A stretch of DNA of 64,000 bases, taken from contig NZ_CANMRQ010000003.1 in the NCBI RefSeq assembly GCF_947500325.1, positions 310,001 to 374,000 of the forward strand. Reading direction: 5' to 3'. Position 1 is the first letter of the stretch; each line of letters begins with the position of its first letter. Shown piece by piece: positions 53,613 to 61,801 of this stretch. Made by a program: the position numbers and the translations under genes. The notes beneath the pieces are model-generated. The model did no database searches. It saw only the letters and a program-made list of their open reading frames with translations, and was not told where the DNA came from. Source of the DNA: an uncultured Lacinutrix sp. GTDB taxonomy: Bacteria; Bacteroidota; Bacteroidia; Flavobacteriales; Flavobacteriaceae.

Positions 53613-54314
53613 TTATTTATCCTTATAAACCTCTAATAGCTTTGTTTTTTTCTCTGTAATTTTTTCTTGTGCAACTTTAACTCTATTCTCATGCTCACTA
53701 AGTAGTTTTTCTACACGATCTAGTTTTGCTTGACGTGTTGCTATCTGTTCTTCTGTAAGCTTATCGTTTTCCTTTTGAGCTTCAAAACGTTTTTTCGCTT
53801 CTGCTAACTTGTTTCTACCATTATCTACCAAACGTTTATTTTCATCAATCTTCTCATTGCTACGTTTTATTTTGTCTTGAGCTTGAGCTGCTCTATATTT
53901 ACCAAAAGCTTTTCCTTTTAAATCGCCCTTATTTTTTCCATAAGCATTACCTTTTCCATCATCATCATCATCATCATCATGTTTATCTTTATTTTTAGTT
54001 TTCCCGTGTCCGTGTCCATCGTCATCATCATGATCATGGCCTTCATGTTCCTCTTTTAATCTTTTTCGTTCTTCTTTTAAAGCTTCTTGAGCTTCCTTTT
54101 TTTCAGCTTTAGCTTCTTCTTTTATTTGTTTTGCTTCTTCTTTTAATGCTTTACGCTCTTCTTTAATAGCTTCTTTTTCTGCTTTTACCTCATGCTTTAC
54201 TTTTTCTATTTTCTCTTTTTTACTTTTATCCTTTCCTTTATTTTGAGAAAAAGAGAAAGCACTTACCAAAAGACAAAGCATCAATCCTGTTAATTTAATA
54301 TTTATTGGTTTCAT
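53613..54314 (-). CDS. Exported, highly charged coiled-coil protein with His/Asp tract
   Basis: A 233-residue protein with a signal peptide (LMLCLLVSAFSFSQ). The mature part begins with Lys/Glu repeats (KEEAKQIKEEAKAEKKEAQE), followed by an acidic His/Asp tract (HEGHDHDDDDGHGHGK, then a run of seven Asp), a Gly/Lys segment and a long coiled coil to the end. The His/Asp tract could bind divalent metal ions. The gene follows the small lipoprotein gene after 7 bases on the same strand and is in one unit with it. No family recognised. Confidence 0.78.
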   Translation of the reverse strand: MKPINIKLTGLMLCLLVSAFSFSQNKGKDKSKKEKIEKVKHEVKAEKEAIKEERKALKEEAKQIKEEAKAEKKEAQEALKEERKRLKEEHEGHDHDDDDGHGHGKTKNKDKHDDDDDDDGKGNAYGKNKGDLKGKAFGKYRAAQAQDKIKRSNEKIDENKRLVDNGRNKLAEAKKRFEAQKENDKLTEEQIATRQAKLDRVEKLLSEHENRVKVAQEKITEKKTKLLEVYKDK

Positions 54315-54321
54315 AATTATA

Positions 54322-54528
54322 TTATATATTATCTAGTTCGTTTAACTCTTTTTTAAGTTCTTGAGCATTTTCTTCAACAGATTCTATAATATCTTCTGTT
54401 TCTGCTTCAATACTTTCTATTTGTTCTACAGCTGCTTTAGTTTCAACTTCTTCTTTTTTTGTATCTCTACAAGACGCTAAAACAAAAAACAAACACATTA
54501 CTAGTGTTATTCTCGTTAGTATTTTCAT
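54322..54528 (-). CDS. Small acidic lipoprotein
   Basis: A 68-residue SPII lipoprotein (signal ends LASC) whose mature part of about 50 residues is one acidic helix (EQIESIEAETEDIIESVEEN). I chose the second Met (MKILTRITL), which gives a proper signal; a Met three codons upstream is also possible. It is the first gene of the pair with the His/Asp-tract protein and may interact with the basic coiled coil of that protein. Confidence 0.7.
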   Translation of the reverse strand: MKILTRITLVMCLFFVLASCRDTKKEEVETKAAVEQIESIEAETEDIIESVEENAQELKKELNELDNI

Positions 54529-54662
54529 AAATGTCATTAAAGTTTATTAATCAATTTCAACTAAAATACAATAATTATGCATTAAAATCACAAAATACAG
54601 CAATATCAAAACCAAAAACATCGTCAAAATAACATAAAAAGACGTTTAAATACATGAAAAAG

Positions 54663-54699
54663 AAAAAGAGACATTGTTTTTATCAATGCCTCTTTTTTA
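54663..54699 (-). terminator. Terminator between small exported protein genes
   Basis: AAAAAGAG-A-CATTG pairs with CAATG-C-CTCTTTTT with one mismatch; T runs are found on both strands, so it may work both ways. Confidence 0.75.
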
Positions 54700-54723
54700 T
54701 AGATAGATATTTAAATTGTTCAA

Positions 54724-55005
54724 CTAATCTTCATCTTCTTTACCCTTTTCTTCTTTCTTTTCTTCACCTTCTGTATTTTTTGGGGATCTAGATTCAGGTT
54801 TTTCTTTTATTTTAATTTTTCTTCTTTTATCTGTTTTAGTTGCTTTTTTCTCCTCAACTTCCATAGATTCTTCTTTAGCTTCAGCATCAGAATCTACTGT
54901 TTTTTTTACTTCCACCTTTACTTCTTTATCTTTTTGAGCTGATGAAAATTGTGTTCCAGCAAAAAACATAGCTACTAACAGTAATGCAAAATGAAATGTT
55001 TTCAT
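54724..55005 (-). CDS. Small exported Lys/Glu-rich protein
   Basis: A 93-residue protein with a signal peptide (LLVAMFFAGTQFSSAQ) and a mature part of about 70 residues made up almost only of Lys and Glu (KVEVKKTVDSDAEAKEESME to GEEKKEEKGKEDED). It is probably disordered. It is the third charged exported protein within 1.4 kb, but has its own terminator. Function unknown. Confidence 0.68.
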   Translation of the reverse strand: MKTFHFALLLVAMFFAGTQFSSAQKDKEVKVEVKKTVDSDAEAKEESMEVEEKKATKTDKRRKIKIKEKPESRSPKNTEGEEKKEEKGKEDED

Positions 55006-55104
55006 AATTATTTGAGTTTAATTAATGTTTAATTCTTTAATAATTACGTCTACAATTAACATTTTAGACTTTTTCAATTCATATTAATAAAATAAATCAC
55101 AAAA

Positions 55105-55141
55105 AAAGCCCAATTATAAACAATCTATAATTGGGCTTTCA
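55105..55141 (-). terminator. Terminator of the nuclease gene
   Basis: AAAGCCCAATTATA and TATAATTGGGCTTT form a perfect 14-bp stem around AACAATC; on the minus strand a T run follows. Confidence 0.9.
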
Positions 55142-55161
55142 TTAATTAAATACTTAGCAAA

Positions 55162-57198
55162 TTATTTTTTAATAATCTTCTTTTGAATTATGCGTTGACC
55201 ATCATTAATATGTATAACATACAATCCAGATTCTAAATTTTTAATGCTTAATCTTTGAGAAAAATCACCTTTAGATATTAAACGTCCAGATGTGTTGTAA
55301 ATAGTATAAGTTACAGATCTATCATCTTTCATCTTAACACTTAAATCGTTAAAACCATTAAAGATATTAGCGCTGAATACTTGATTTTCAGAATCTAATT
55401 CATCTACATCAAATACATTAGTATCTGTAAGTAATCTAGAACTAGAACCAATATTTAATGTATAATCTTCTACTTCACCATAACTAAAGGTTTCACATGG
55501 TGATGGTGCGGCATTATATTTCATAGACACACGCATTCTTGTTGCTCCAGATAATGCAGATGATGGAATAGTAAAGTTAGCAGATAAATTATTAGAGCTA
55601 GAAGAAGAACCACTAGCTACTTCTTCGCTATTTTCGAAAGTACCGTTTTTATTATAATCTATCCATACTTTCCAATATTCTGTATAAGATTGTCCCGAAA
55701 ATCCTGCGCTAAAAACAATAGTGTTAGAACCATAATTAACATTACCAACTAAATTAGTATTGTTTTTATAACCTCCATTTGCGCCAGAACTGTTAGAAAC
55801 ACCACCAATACTCACAAAATCAATATATTCGTCTGCAACACTATTACCTTTTGTGCTACAGTAAGTAACTGCTGGTGGCGTTGTTGGTGGAGATGTTGTA
55901 CTGCCATCTATAGTATGTGTACCTAAATCACTAAATGTATCTTGATTAAATGTATTCCACTCTGCAACAGTATAAGTTGTATTAGGAGACTCTATACTAG
56001 ATTTACGTCTCAATGTTTTGTCTTTAGCAAAATTAGAACTACCACCATTAAAAGTCCCTACTATATCTATTAAAGTACCATTTTTAAATAACCCAACTGC
56101 GTCATTACCATTAAAAGTAACTGCAGTATTTGTTGTAGTAACATTTGCTTTGTTCTTTAAAGTTGTAGAAGCATTAGAATTTGCAACTACAAAAACGTCA
56201 CCACTAGATAATGATCCACTTAAAGTATAACCTGTATTCCAGCTTCCCGATCCATTAGTTTGTTTTCTTATTTTATATGCAGAAAGATTAACGCTAGAAC
56301 CAGTAAAATTAGCAATTTCAATGGCTTTATTATTAGATGAACCTTCAACATATTCTGAAATAAATAAATCATCTGCAGAATTATTTCCGCCGCCAGTTCC
56401 TGGTCCAGTTCCAGTACCAAAACGATCTTCTGCTTGCGGTCCACCCCAAATTTGAGTAGCAAATGCTGGATTATCTATAAATGGATTACGATTACCTTGT
56501 ATTCCTGCAATCACTTGGTTTCTTTGGTCTTCAAAAGCATTTACAGGATCTTCAACATTCCATTGTAAAAATAAATCTATCATATTACTATCACTAGAAA
56601 CAGTATTACCAACACCTACATTTTTAGGTAAGCAACGGTTATCGTAGCGTAAATACATAAAAAGCATCATTCTAGCCACATCACCTTTCCATTCATCCCC
56701 AGGATAAAAATGTCCTTGAGCTGTAATTCCTGCGTTACCAGAACCATCAGCATATTTTCTATTGTTTCTAGTAGAATTCATTTGTCCATCACTGGCACGT
56801 AAATGATGTGCATCACTTCCAGGTCCAGATGTTCCTAAATTTGGAGTTCCAATTGATTTAGGGTAAGTATGTTCTCTATTCCATAAGCCTACTCCACCAC
56901 CATTACTATCTTTTCCTCTAGTTCTATCTGTTTTAAAATCGCTATCAGTATCATTATATCCATATATTAGTAATACTTTATTTGAATTTGTTGGATCTAA
57001 ATCTGCTTGCTTTAAAGCATTCCATACTCCAGGTGTATAGCTTAAAAATGTAGAATGTGTACTAATAACCTTAGTTGCTAAATCGTCTTTAAGGGCATTA
57101 CCACTTTGTGCAAGATTAACATTATTATAATACGAAGGGATTTGCGCTAATGCTATTGTAGTACATAGCAGAAACAATACAAGTAATTTGTTTTTCAT
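55162..57198 (-). CDS. T9SS-exported endonuclease I with lamin-tail and GEVED domains
   Basis: A 678-residue secreted nuclease. After the signal peptide (ending ALAQ) comes an endonuclease I (EndA/NucM) domain at about 20-255: NREHTYPKS, GPGSDAHHLRASDGQMNSTR and PGDEWKGDVARMMLFMYLRY. A lamin-tail (LTD) domain follows at about 275-410 (LFISEYVEGSSNNKAIEIAN), then a GEVED domain at about 450-585 (EYIDFVSIGGVSN, YGEVEDYTLNIG). The end is a T9SS sorting domain (YTIYNTSGRLISKG, LESGLYVIHINDGQ). It probably degrades extracellular DNA for nutrients or matrix turnover. The gene has its own terminator. Confidence 0.93.
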   Translation of the reverse strand: MKNKLLVLFLLCTTIALAQIPSYYNNVNLAQSGNALKDDLATKVISTHSTFLSYTPGVWNALKQADLDPTNSNKVLLIYGYNDTDSDFKTDRTRGKDSNGGGVGLWNREHTYPKSIGTPNLGTSGPGSDAHHLRASDGQMNSTRNNRKYADGSGNAGITAQGHFYPGDEWKGDVARMMLFMYLRYDNRCLPKNVGVGNTVSSDSNMIDLFLQWNVEDPVNAFEDQRNQVIAGIQGNRNPFIDNPAFATQIWGGPQAEDRFGTGTGPGTGGGNNSADDLFISEYVEGSSNNKAIEIANFTGSSVNLSAYKIRKQTNGSGSWNTGYTLSGSLSSGDVFVVANSNASTTLKNKANVTTTNTAVTFNGNDAVGLFKNGTLIDIVGTFNGGSSNFAKDKTLRRKSSIESPNTTYTVAEWNTFNQDTFSDLGTHTIDGSTTSPPTTPPAVTYCSTKGNSVADEYIDFVSIGGVSNSSGANGGYKNNTNLVGNVNYGSNTIVFSAGFSGQSYTEYWKVWIDYNKNGTFENSEEVASGSSSSSNNLSANFTIPSSALSGATRMRVSMKYNAAPSPCETFSYGEVEDYTLNIGSSSRLLTDTNVFDVDELDSENQVFSANIFNGFNDLSVKMKDDRSVTYTIYNTSGRLISKGDFSQRLSIKNLESGLYVIHINDGQRIIQKKIIKK

Positions 57199-57398
57199 TT
57201 TGAGGGTTTTTTAGTTGTTTGCAACAAGATATGGCTATATTCAATCTCTTATATTACCATAATATTATCTGTTTTTTAACTTAATAACAATAGCCTTCTA
57301 ACCTACTAGTATTCTTTGTTTTATATAAAAAAAAGCTGTTAATAAGTATTTTTAGAATAAAAGCTAATTTTAAAATTCCTTTAACCCTTAACTATTAT

Positions 57399-57406
57399 TA
57401 TATTTG
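57399..57406 (+). promoter_or_regulatory. -7 promoter box of pheT
   Basis: TATATTTG matches TAnnTTTG and lies 20 bases before the ATG. Confidence 0.5.
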
Positions 57407-57426
57407 CGCTCTTAATTACTCTCATA

Positions 57427-59853
57427 ATGAAGATTTCTTACAACTGGATTAAGCAGTTTTTAAAATTAGATTGGACACCAGAACAAACCAGCGAATTATT
57501 AACCGATTTAGGTTTAGAAGTTGAAGGTTTAGATACTTACCAAAGTGTAAAAGGTGGACTTCAAGGTGTTGTTGTTGGTGAAGTTTTAACATGCAAACAA
57601 CACGATAATGCCGATAAATTAAAAGTAACAACTGTAAACATAGGTTCTGGCGAACCTTTACAGATAGTTTGTGGTGCGCCAAATGTAGCAGCTGGACAAA
57701 AAGTACCAGTAGCAACAATAGGTACTACACTATATGCTGAAGAAGGAGAAGCTTGGACCATAAAAAAAGGAAAAATAAGAGGAGAAGAAAGTCATGGTAT
57801 GATTTGCGCTGAAGATGAGTTAGGTCTTGGAAAATCTCATGATGGTATTCTTGTTTTAGATAACAACACTGTTGTTGGAACTCCAGCAGCTGAATTGTTT
57901 GATATTGAAAATGATCATGTTTTTGAAATTGGATTAACGCCAAACAGAGCAGATGCAATGAGCCATTATGGTGTTGCTCGTGATTTAAAAGCTGGATTAC
58001 AACATAAAGACATTAATTTAGAATTAATTACGCCTAGTGTTAGTAAATTTCATGTAGAAAACAGAACACTAAAAATTGATGTAAATGTTACTAATAAAGA
58101 ATTAGCGCCACGTTATTGTGGTGTTACAATTTCTGGTGTTAAAGTTGGTGATTCTCCTGAATGGGTGCAGCACCGCATAAAGGCTATTGGCTTATCTCCT
58201 ATTAATAATATTGTTGATATCACTAATTATGTATTACATGAATTAGGGCAACCACTTCATGCTTTTGATGCTAATAAAATTAAAGGCAATAAAATTGAGG
58301 TTAAAACAGTCGAAAAAGGAACTAAATTTTTATCCTTAGATGGTTTAGAGCGTGAATTACATGAAGATGATTTAATGATCTGCGATACCGAAAAGCCTTT
58401 ATGCATTGCTGGTGTTTTTGGAGGATTAGATTCTGGAGTATCTGAAAACACAACTGCTATTTTCTTAGAAAGTGCTTATTTTAATCCTATTAGCGTACGT
58501 AAAACAGCAAAACGCCATGCATTAAACACAGATGCATCTTTTAGATTTGAACGTGGTATAGATCCTAATATTACTGAATTTGCATTAAAACGTGCAGCTT
58601 TATTAATTCAAGAAGTGGCTGGAGGTGAAATTACTAGTGATATCTCTGATGCTTATCCAACAAAAATTGAAGATTTTCAGGTACACCTTACTTTTGAAAA
58701 AGTAACAAAATTGATAGGTCAAGAAATCCCTAAAGAAACCATAAAAAGTATTTTATCATCTTTAGAGATAAAAGTAAATAATGTAACAGAAACTGGATTA
58801 GGTTTAACTATTCCTGCTTATCGTAATGATGTACAACGAGAAGCCGATGTTATAGAAGAAATTTTACGTGTCTATGGCTATAATAATATAGAAACAACAA
58901 ATAAGTTAAATGCCTCTATTTCTAATTCTTCAAAATTTGAAGATTATAAATTACAAAATGTTATTGGTAATCAATTAGCTGCGCAAGGTTTTTATGAGAT
59001 TATGGCGAACTCACTTACTAATCCAAATTATATAGATTTAAGTGAGCAATTGAAAGCGGAACATAATATAACCATGCTAAATCCGCTAAGTAATGATTTA
59101 TCGGTAATGCGTCAATCATTATTATTTTCTGGTTTAGAAGCGATTTCTTATAACATTAATAGAAGACGAAGCGATTTAAAACTTTTTGAATTTGGAAAAA
59201 CATACTATAATTATAATGGTACTCGTGAAGAATTCAAACATTTAACGATTTTTATTTCTGGTAATAAAACTAAAGAAAGTTGGACTAGCCAAAATGGAAA
59301 GAGTACTTTTTTCTATTTAAAAAGTACAATTGAAAGCGCTTTAGAACGCTTAGGCATTTCTCGTTATAGAGCCACTAGTGTTAAAAATGATTTGTTTTCT
59401 GAAGGCATTCAATACAGTCAAGGTAAAACTGTTTTAGTAGATTTTGGTATAGTTAAATCTAAAGTTGCAAAACATTTTGATATCGCTCAAGAAGTATTAT
59501 TTGCAGATTTTAACTGGGATAATATTATAGAAGTAGCAAAACGTAATAAAATTAAGTTTACTGCTATTCCGAAATACCCTGAAGTACGTCGCGATTTTGC
59601 TTTATTATTAGATGATAAAGTAACCTTCGATGAAATAAATACTATAGCAAAACAAACAGAAAAACAATTACTTAAAAACGTTAATTTATTTGATGTTTAC
59701 CAAGGTAAAAACTTACCTAAAGGTAAAAAGAGTTACGCAGTAAGTTTTACATTTCAAGATGAACACAAAACATTAACTGATAAGGTTATTGATAAGGTTA
59801 TGAATAAACTACAATCTAATTTTGAAAATAAATTAGGGGCAGAATTAAGGTAA
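57427..59853 (+). CDS. pheT: Phenylalanine-tRNA ligase beta subunit
   Basis: An 808-residue protein of normal PheT length. An EMAP-like tRNA-binding domain lies at about 40-150 (VVVGEVLTCKQHDNADKLKV, then LQIVCGAPNVAAGQKVP). The B3/B4 editing domain follows (SPINNIVDITNYVLHELGQP), then B5 and the catalytic-like core (RSDLKLFEFGKTYY). The end is an FDX-ACB anticodon-binding domain (YPEVRRDFALLLDDKVT, FTFQDEHKTLTDKVID). With PheS it charges tRNA-Phe; pheS is not in the window. Confidence 0.96.
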   Translation: MKISYNWIKQFLKLDWTPEQTSELLTDLGLEVEGLDTYQSVKGGLQGVVVGEVLTCKQHDNADKLKVTTVNIGSGEPLQIVCGAPNVAAGQKVPVATIGTTLYAEEGEAWTIKKGKIRGEESHGMICAEDELGLGKSHDGILVLDNNTVVGTPAAELFDIENDHVFEIGLTPNRADAMSHYGVARDLKAGLQHKDINLELITPSVSKFHVENRTLKIDVNVTNKELAPRYCGVTISGVKVGDSPEWVQHRIKAIGLSPINNIVDITNYVLHELGQPLHAFDANKIKGNKIEVKTVEKGTKFLSLDGLERELHEDDLMICDTEKPLCIAGVFGGLDSGVSENTTAIFLESAYFNPISVRKTAKRHALNTDASFRFERGIDPNITEFALKRAALLIQEVAGGEITSDISDAYPTKIEDFQVHLTFEKVTKLIGQEIPKETIKSILSSLEIKVNNVTETGLGLTIPAYRNDVQREADVIEEILRVYGYNNIETTNKLNASISNSSKFEDYKLQNVIGNQLAAQGFYEIMANSLTNPNYIDLSEQLKAEHNITMLNPLSNDLSVMRQSLLFSGLEAISYNINRRRSDLKLFEFGKTYYNYNGTREEFKHLTIFISGNKTKESWTSQNGKSTFFYLKSTIESALERLGISRYRATSVKNDLFSEGIQYSQGKTVLVDFGIVKSKVAKHFDIAQEVLFADFNWDNIIEVAKRNKIKFTAIPKYPEVRRDFALLLDDKVTFDEINTIAKQTEKQLLKNVNLFDVYQGKNLPKGKKSYAVSFTFQDEHKTLTDKVIDKVMNKLQSNFENKLGAELR

Positions 59854-59874
59854 TAAACATTTTAATTGGTAATT

Positions 59875-60720
59875 ATGAGATGTTATAAAAAAGCGCTTTA
59901 TTTTTTTATACTACTAATTGCTTTTAAAACAAATGCTCAAAGTATAGTAAAAAAAAAGACAATAGACACTACTAGTATAGGTCGCTTATTGGCTTACGAT
60001 GCTAAACAATCTTTTTTAGGTGTTAAACATTCATTTTCAAGACCATTTAGCTGGAAGAAAAAAGATTTCACAACTTTAGGAACTGTAATTGTTGGAGCTT
60101 TAGCCTTATCAACAATAGATGATGAGTCTAGTGCTTTTTTTACTAGACAGAAGCCTCCAAAATTGTTTCAAGAAGTTGGAACACGTTTTGGTAGTCCGCA
60201 AGTCTATTTTATAGCAAATGCTGGTTTATATGGCTACGGATTATTTACAAAAAATGAAAAAATAAGAAAGACGAGTGTCTTAATTATTTCTTCATCCTTT
60301 ACTACTGGTGTAATACAAAGCTTAAGTAAAACTGTTTTTGGTAGAGCAAGACCTGGAAACGGATTTAAAAGTAACGAATTTAGATTCTGGTCTAACGAAC
60401 CTGGTTTTCACTCATTTCCATCTGGACATACAGTGCTGTCTGTTACTATGGCGCATTCTATAGCGAAACAGTTTAACAATACTTGGTCTAAAGTTAGTGT
60501 TTATGCATTAGGATCAATTGCTCCAATATCTAGATTATTTGCTGGTGCGCACTGGTTAACAGACGTTGGTATTGGAGCAGTATTAAGCATTGTAGTCGTA
60601 GATAGTATTGATAATTTCCTATTTAAATCTGAAGCTTACAAATACAATAAAAAGAAACCTAGTATTTCTTGGAATGTAAGTTTTACAGGAAATCAAATTG
60701 GACTCATAGGAACTTTCTAA
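59875..60720 (+). CDS. PAP2-superfamily phosphatase
   Basis: A 281-residue protein with a signal peptide (MRCYKKALYFFILLIAF) and several hydrophobic segments. The three phosphatase motifs are complete: KTVFGRARP (KxxxxxxRP), FPSGHT (PSGH) and SRLFAGAHWLTDVG (SRxxxxxHxxxD). Such enzymes dephosphorylate lipids, for example undecaprenyl-pyrophosphate or phosphatidylglycerol-phosphate. I prefer the ATG at 59875 to a TTG three codons upstream. It follows pheT by 21 bases and may be read from the same promoter. Confidence 0.9.
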   Translation: MRCYKKALYFFILLIAFKTNAQSIVKKKTIDTTSIGRLLAYDAKQSFLGVKHSFSRPFSWKKKDFTTLGTVIVGALALSTIDDESSAFFTRQKPPKLFQEVGTRFGSPQVYFIANAGLYGYGLFTKNEKIRKTSVLIISSSFTTGVIQSLSKTVFGRARPGNGFKSNEFRFWSNEPGFHSFPSGHTVLSVTMAHSIAKQFNNTWSKVSVYALGSIAPISRLFAGAHWLTDVGIGAVLSIVVVDSIDNFLFKSEAYKYNKKKPSISWNVSFTGNQIGLIGTF

Positions 60721-60727
60721 CCTACCA

Positions 60728-60758
60728 AAAAAAACAAAAGCGACCTACAGGCCGCTTT
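60728..60758 (-). terminator. Terminator of the fasciclin gene (possibly bidirectional)
   Basis: AAAGCG-A-CC and GG-C-CGCTTT pair with one mismatch; a T-rich run follows on the minus strand. It lies between the convergent ends of the PAP2 and fasciclin genes. Confidence 0.7.
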
Positions 60759-60782
60759 CTACTATTAAAAACCTTAGTAGGT

Positions 60783-61319
60783 TTAGTTTGGGAGAATTAA
60801 TGTATCTACACTATGTACATAGCCATTAGATTGTTGTTTATCTGGTGATTCTATTAAAGACTCACCTCCTTTTGGACCTTCAAAGACCAAAATGCCTTCT
60901 CTTATAAAAACGGTGATGGTTGCTCCATTTAAAGTTTTAAAATTAGCTTCTCCATTATTGTTAAAAATAGCTTTAGATATTGAAGCAGTATTAACATTAC
61001 CTGGAATAATGTGATATGTAATAACTGATTTTAATTTATCTTGATTTTCTCTTAAAAATAGCGTTTCTAATGTACCTGCATTTATTTTTTTAAAAGCTGC
61101 ATCTGTTGGTGCCAAAATAGTAAATGGTCCATTTTTAGATAACATATCGTATAATCCAGTTGCGTTTACAATTTTAAGAAAGGTATGATGCGTATTGGTA
61201 TTTTCTAAAAAAGATAAAACGGTATTGTTGTTTTTATCAATTACAGTAGACTGCGCCCAAATATTACAAGTACTACAAACCATAAATGATAAGAAAATTG
61301 CTAAAACAAGCTTTTTCAT
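60783..61319 (-). CDS. Secreted fasciclin (FAS1) domain protein
   Basis: A 178-residue exported protein with a signal peptide (LVLAIFLSFMVCSTCNIWAQ) and one FAS1 domain. The two conserved boxes are visible: GPFTILAPTDAAFKKI (H1/TxFAPxxxAF) and VITYHIIPGNV, YVHSVDTLILP (YH and H2 regions). FAS1 proteins mediate adhesion at the cell surface. It is a single gene with its own terminator. Confidence 0.92.
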   Translation of the reverse strand: MKKLVLAIFLSFMVCSTCNIWAQSTVIDKNNNTVLSFLENTNTHHTFLKIVNATGLYDMLSKNGPFTILAPTDAAFKKINAGTLETLFLRENQDKLKSVITYHIIPGNVNTASISKAIFNNNGEANFKTLNGATITVFIREGILVFEGPKGGESLIESPDKQQSNGYVHSVDTLILPN

Positions 61320-61485
61320 AATTAAACTGTTTATTATTACACAGGATATTATTATAAACGTAATTAACTGGAATTTGGATGTTTATAGATATACTTTTAA
61401 CATTTAACATGTATTTAACGCACCGTAATGATTGATAAACTCGTTTTTTTTTCGTAAATTAAAGAGTATTTAAAAACGAAAGCTT

Positions 61486-61725
61486 ATGACAGATTCTAAT
61501 TATGTAAAAATTTATACGGGAAATGCAATTGTTGTACAATTAATAAAGCAACAATTAGAAAACATTGGTATTAATCCAATTATTAAAGATGAAACGGAAT
61601 CAGGACGCTTAGCAGGTTTTGCAACCTCTATTCCTTCTTTTCCAGAAGTCTATGTACACGAAAATGAACTTGATAAAGCCGTACCTGTTGTAGAAGCTGT
61701 ACGCTCTGAAATGGAAGTTTCATAA
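61486..61725 (+). CDS. DUF2007 family small protein
   Basis: A 79-residue cytoplasmic protein. YVKIYTGNAIVVQLIKQQLE, GINPIIKDETESG and FPEVYVHENELDKAVPVVEA match the DUF2007 (putative signal-transducing, PII-like fold) family. Members are small and often stand alone; function unknown. The start is set by the MTDSNYVKIY opening. A strong terminator follows. Confidence 0.85.
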   Translation: MTDSNYVKIYTGNAIVVQLIKQQLENIGINPIIKDETESGRLAGFATSIPSFPEVYVHENELDKAVPVVEAVRSEMEVS

Positions 61726-61747
61726 TCCTAACATAGAAGTATAAAAT

Positions 61748-61784
61748 AAAAGCCTTAAATCAATGATTTAAGGCTTTTTTGTAT
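61748..61784 (+). terminator. Terminator of the DUF2007 gene
   Basis: AAAAGCCTTAAATCA and TGATTTAAGGCTTTT form a 15-bp perfect inverted repeat with only one base between, followed by a T run. Confidence 0.85.
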
Positions 61785-61801
61785 CATATTATAAACTGCA
61801 A

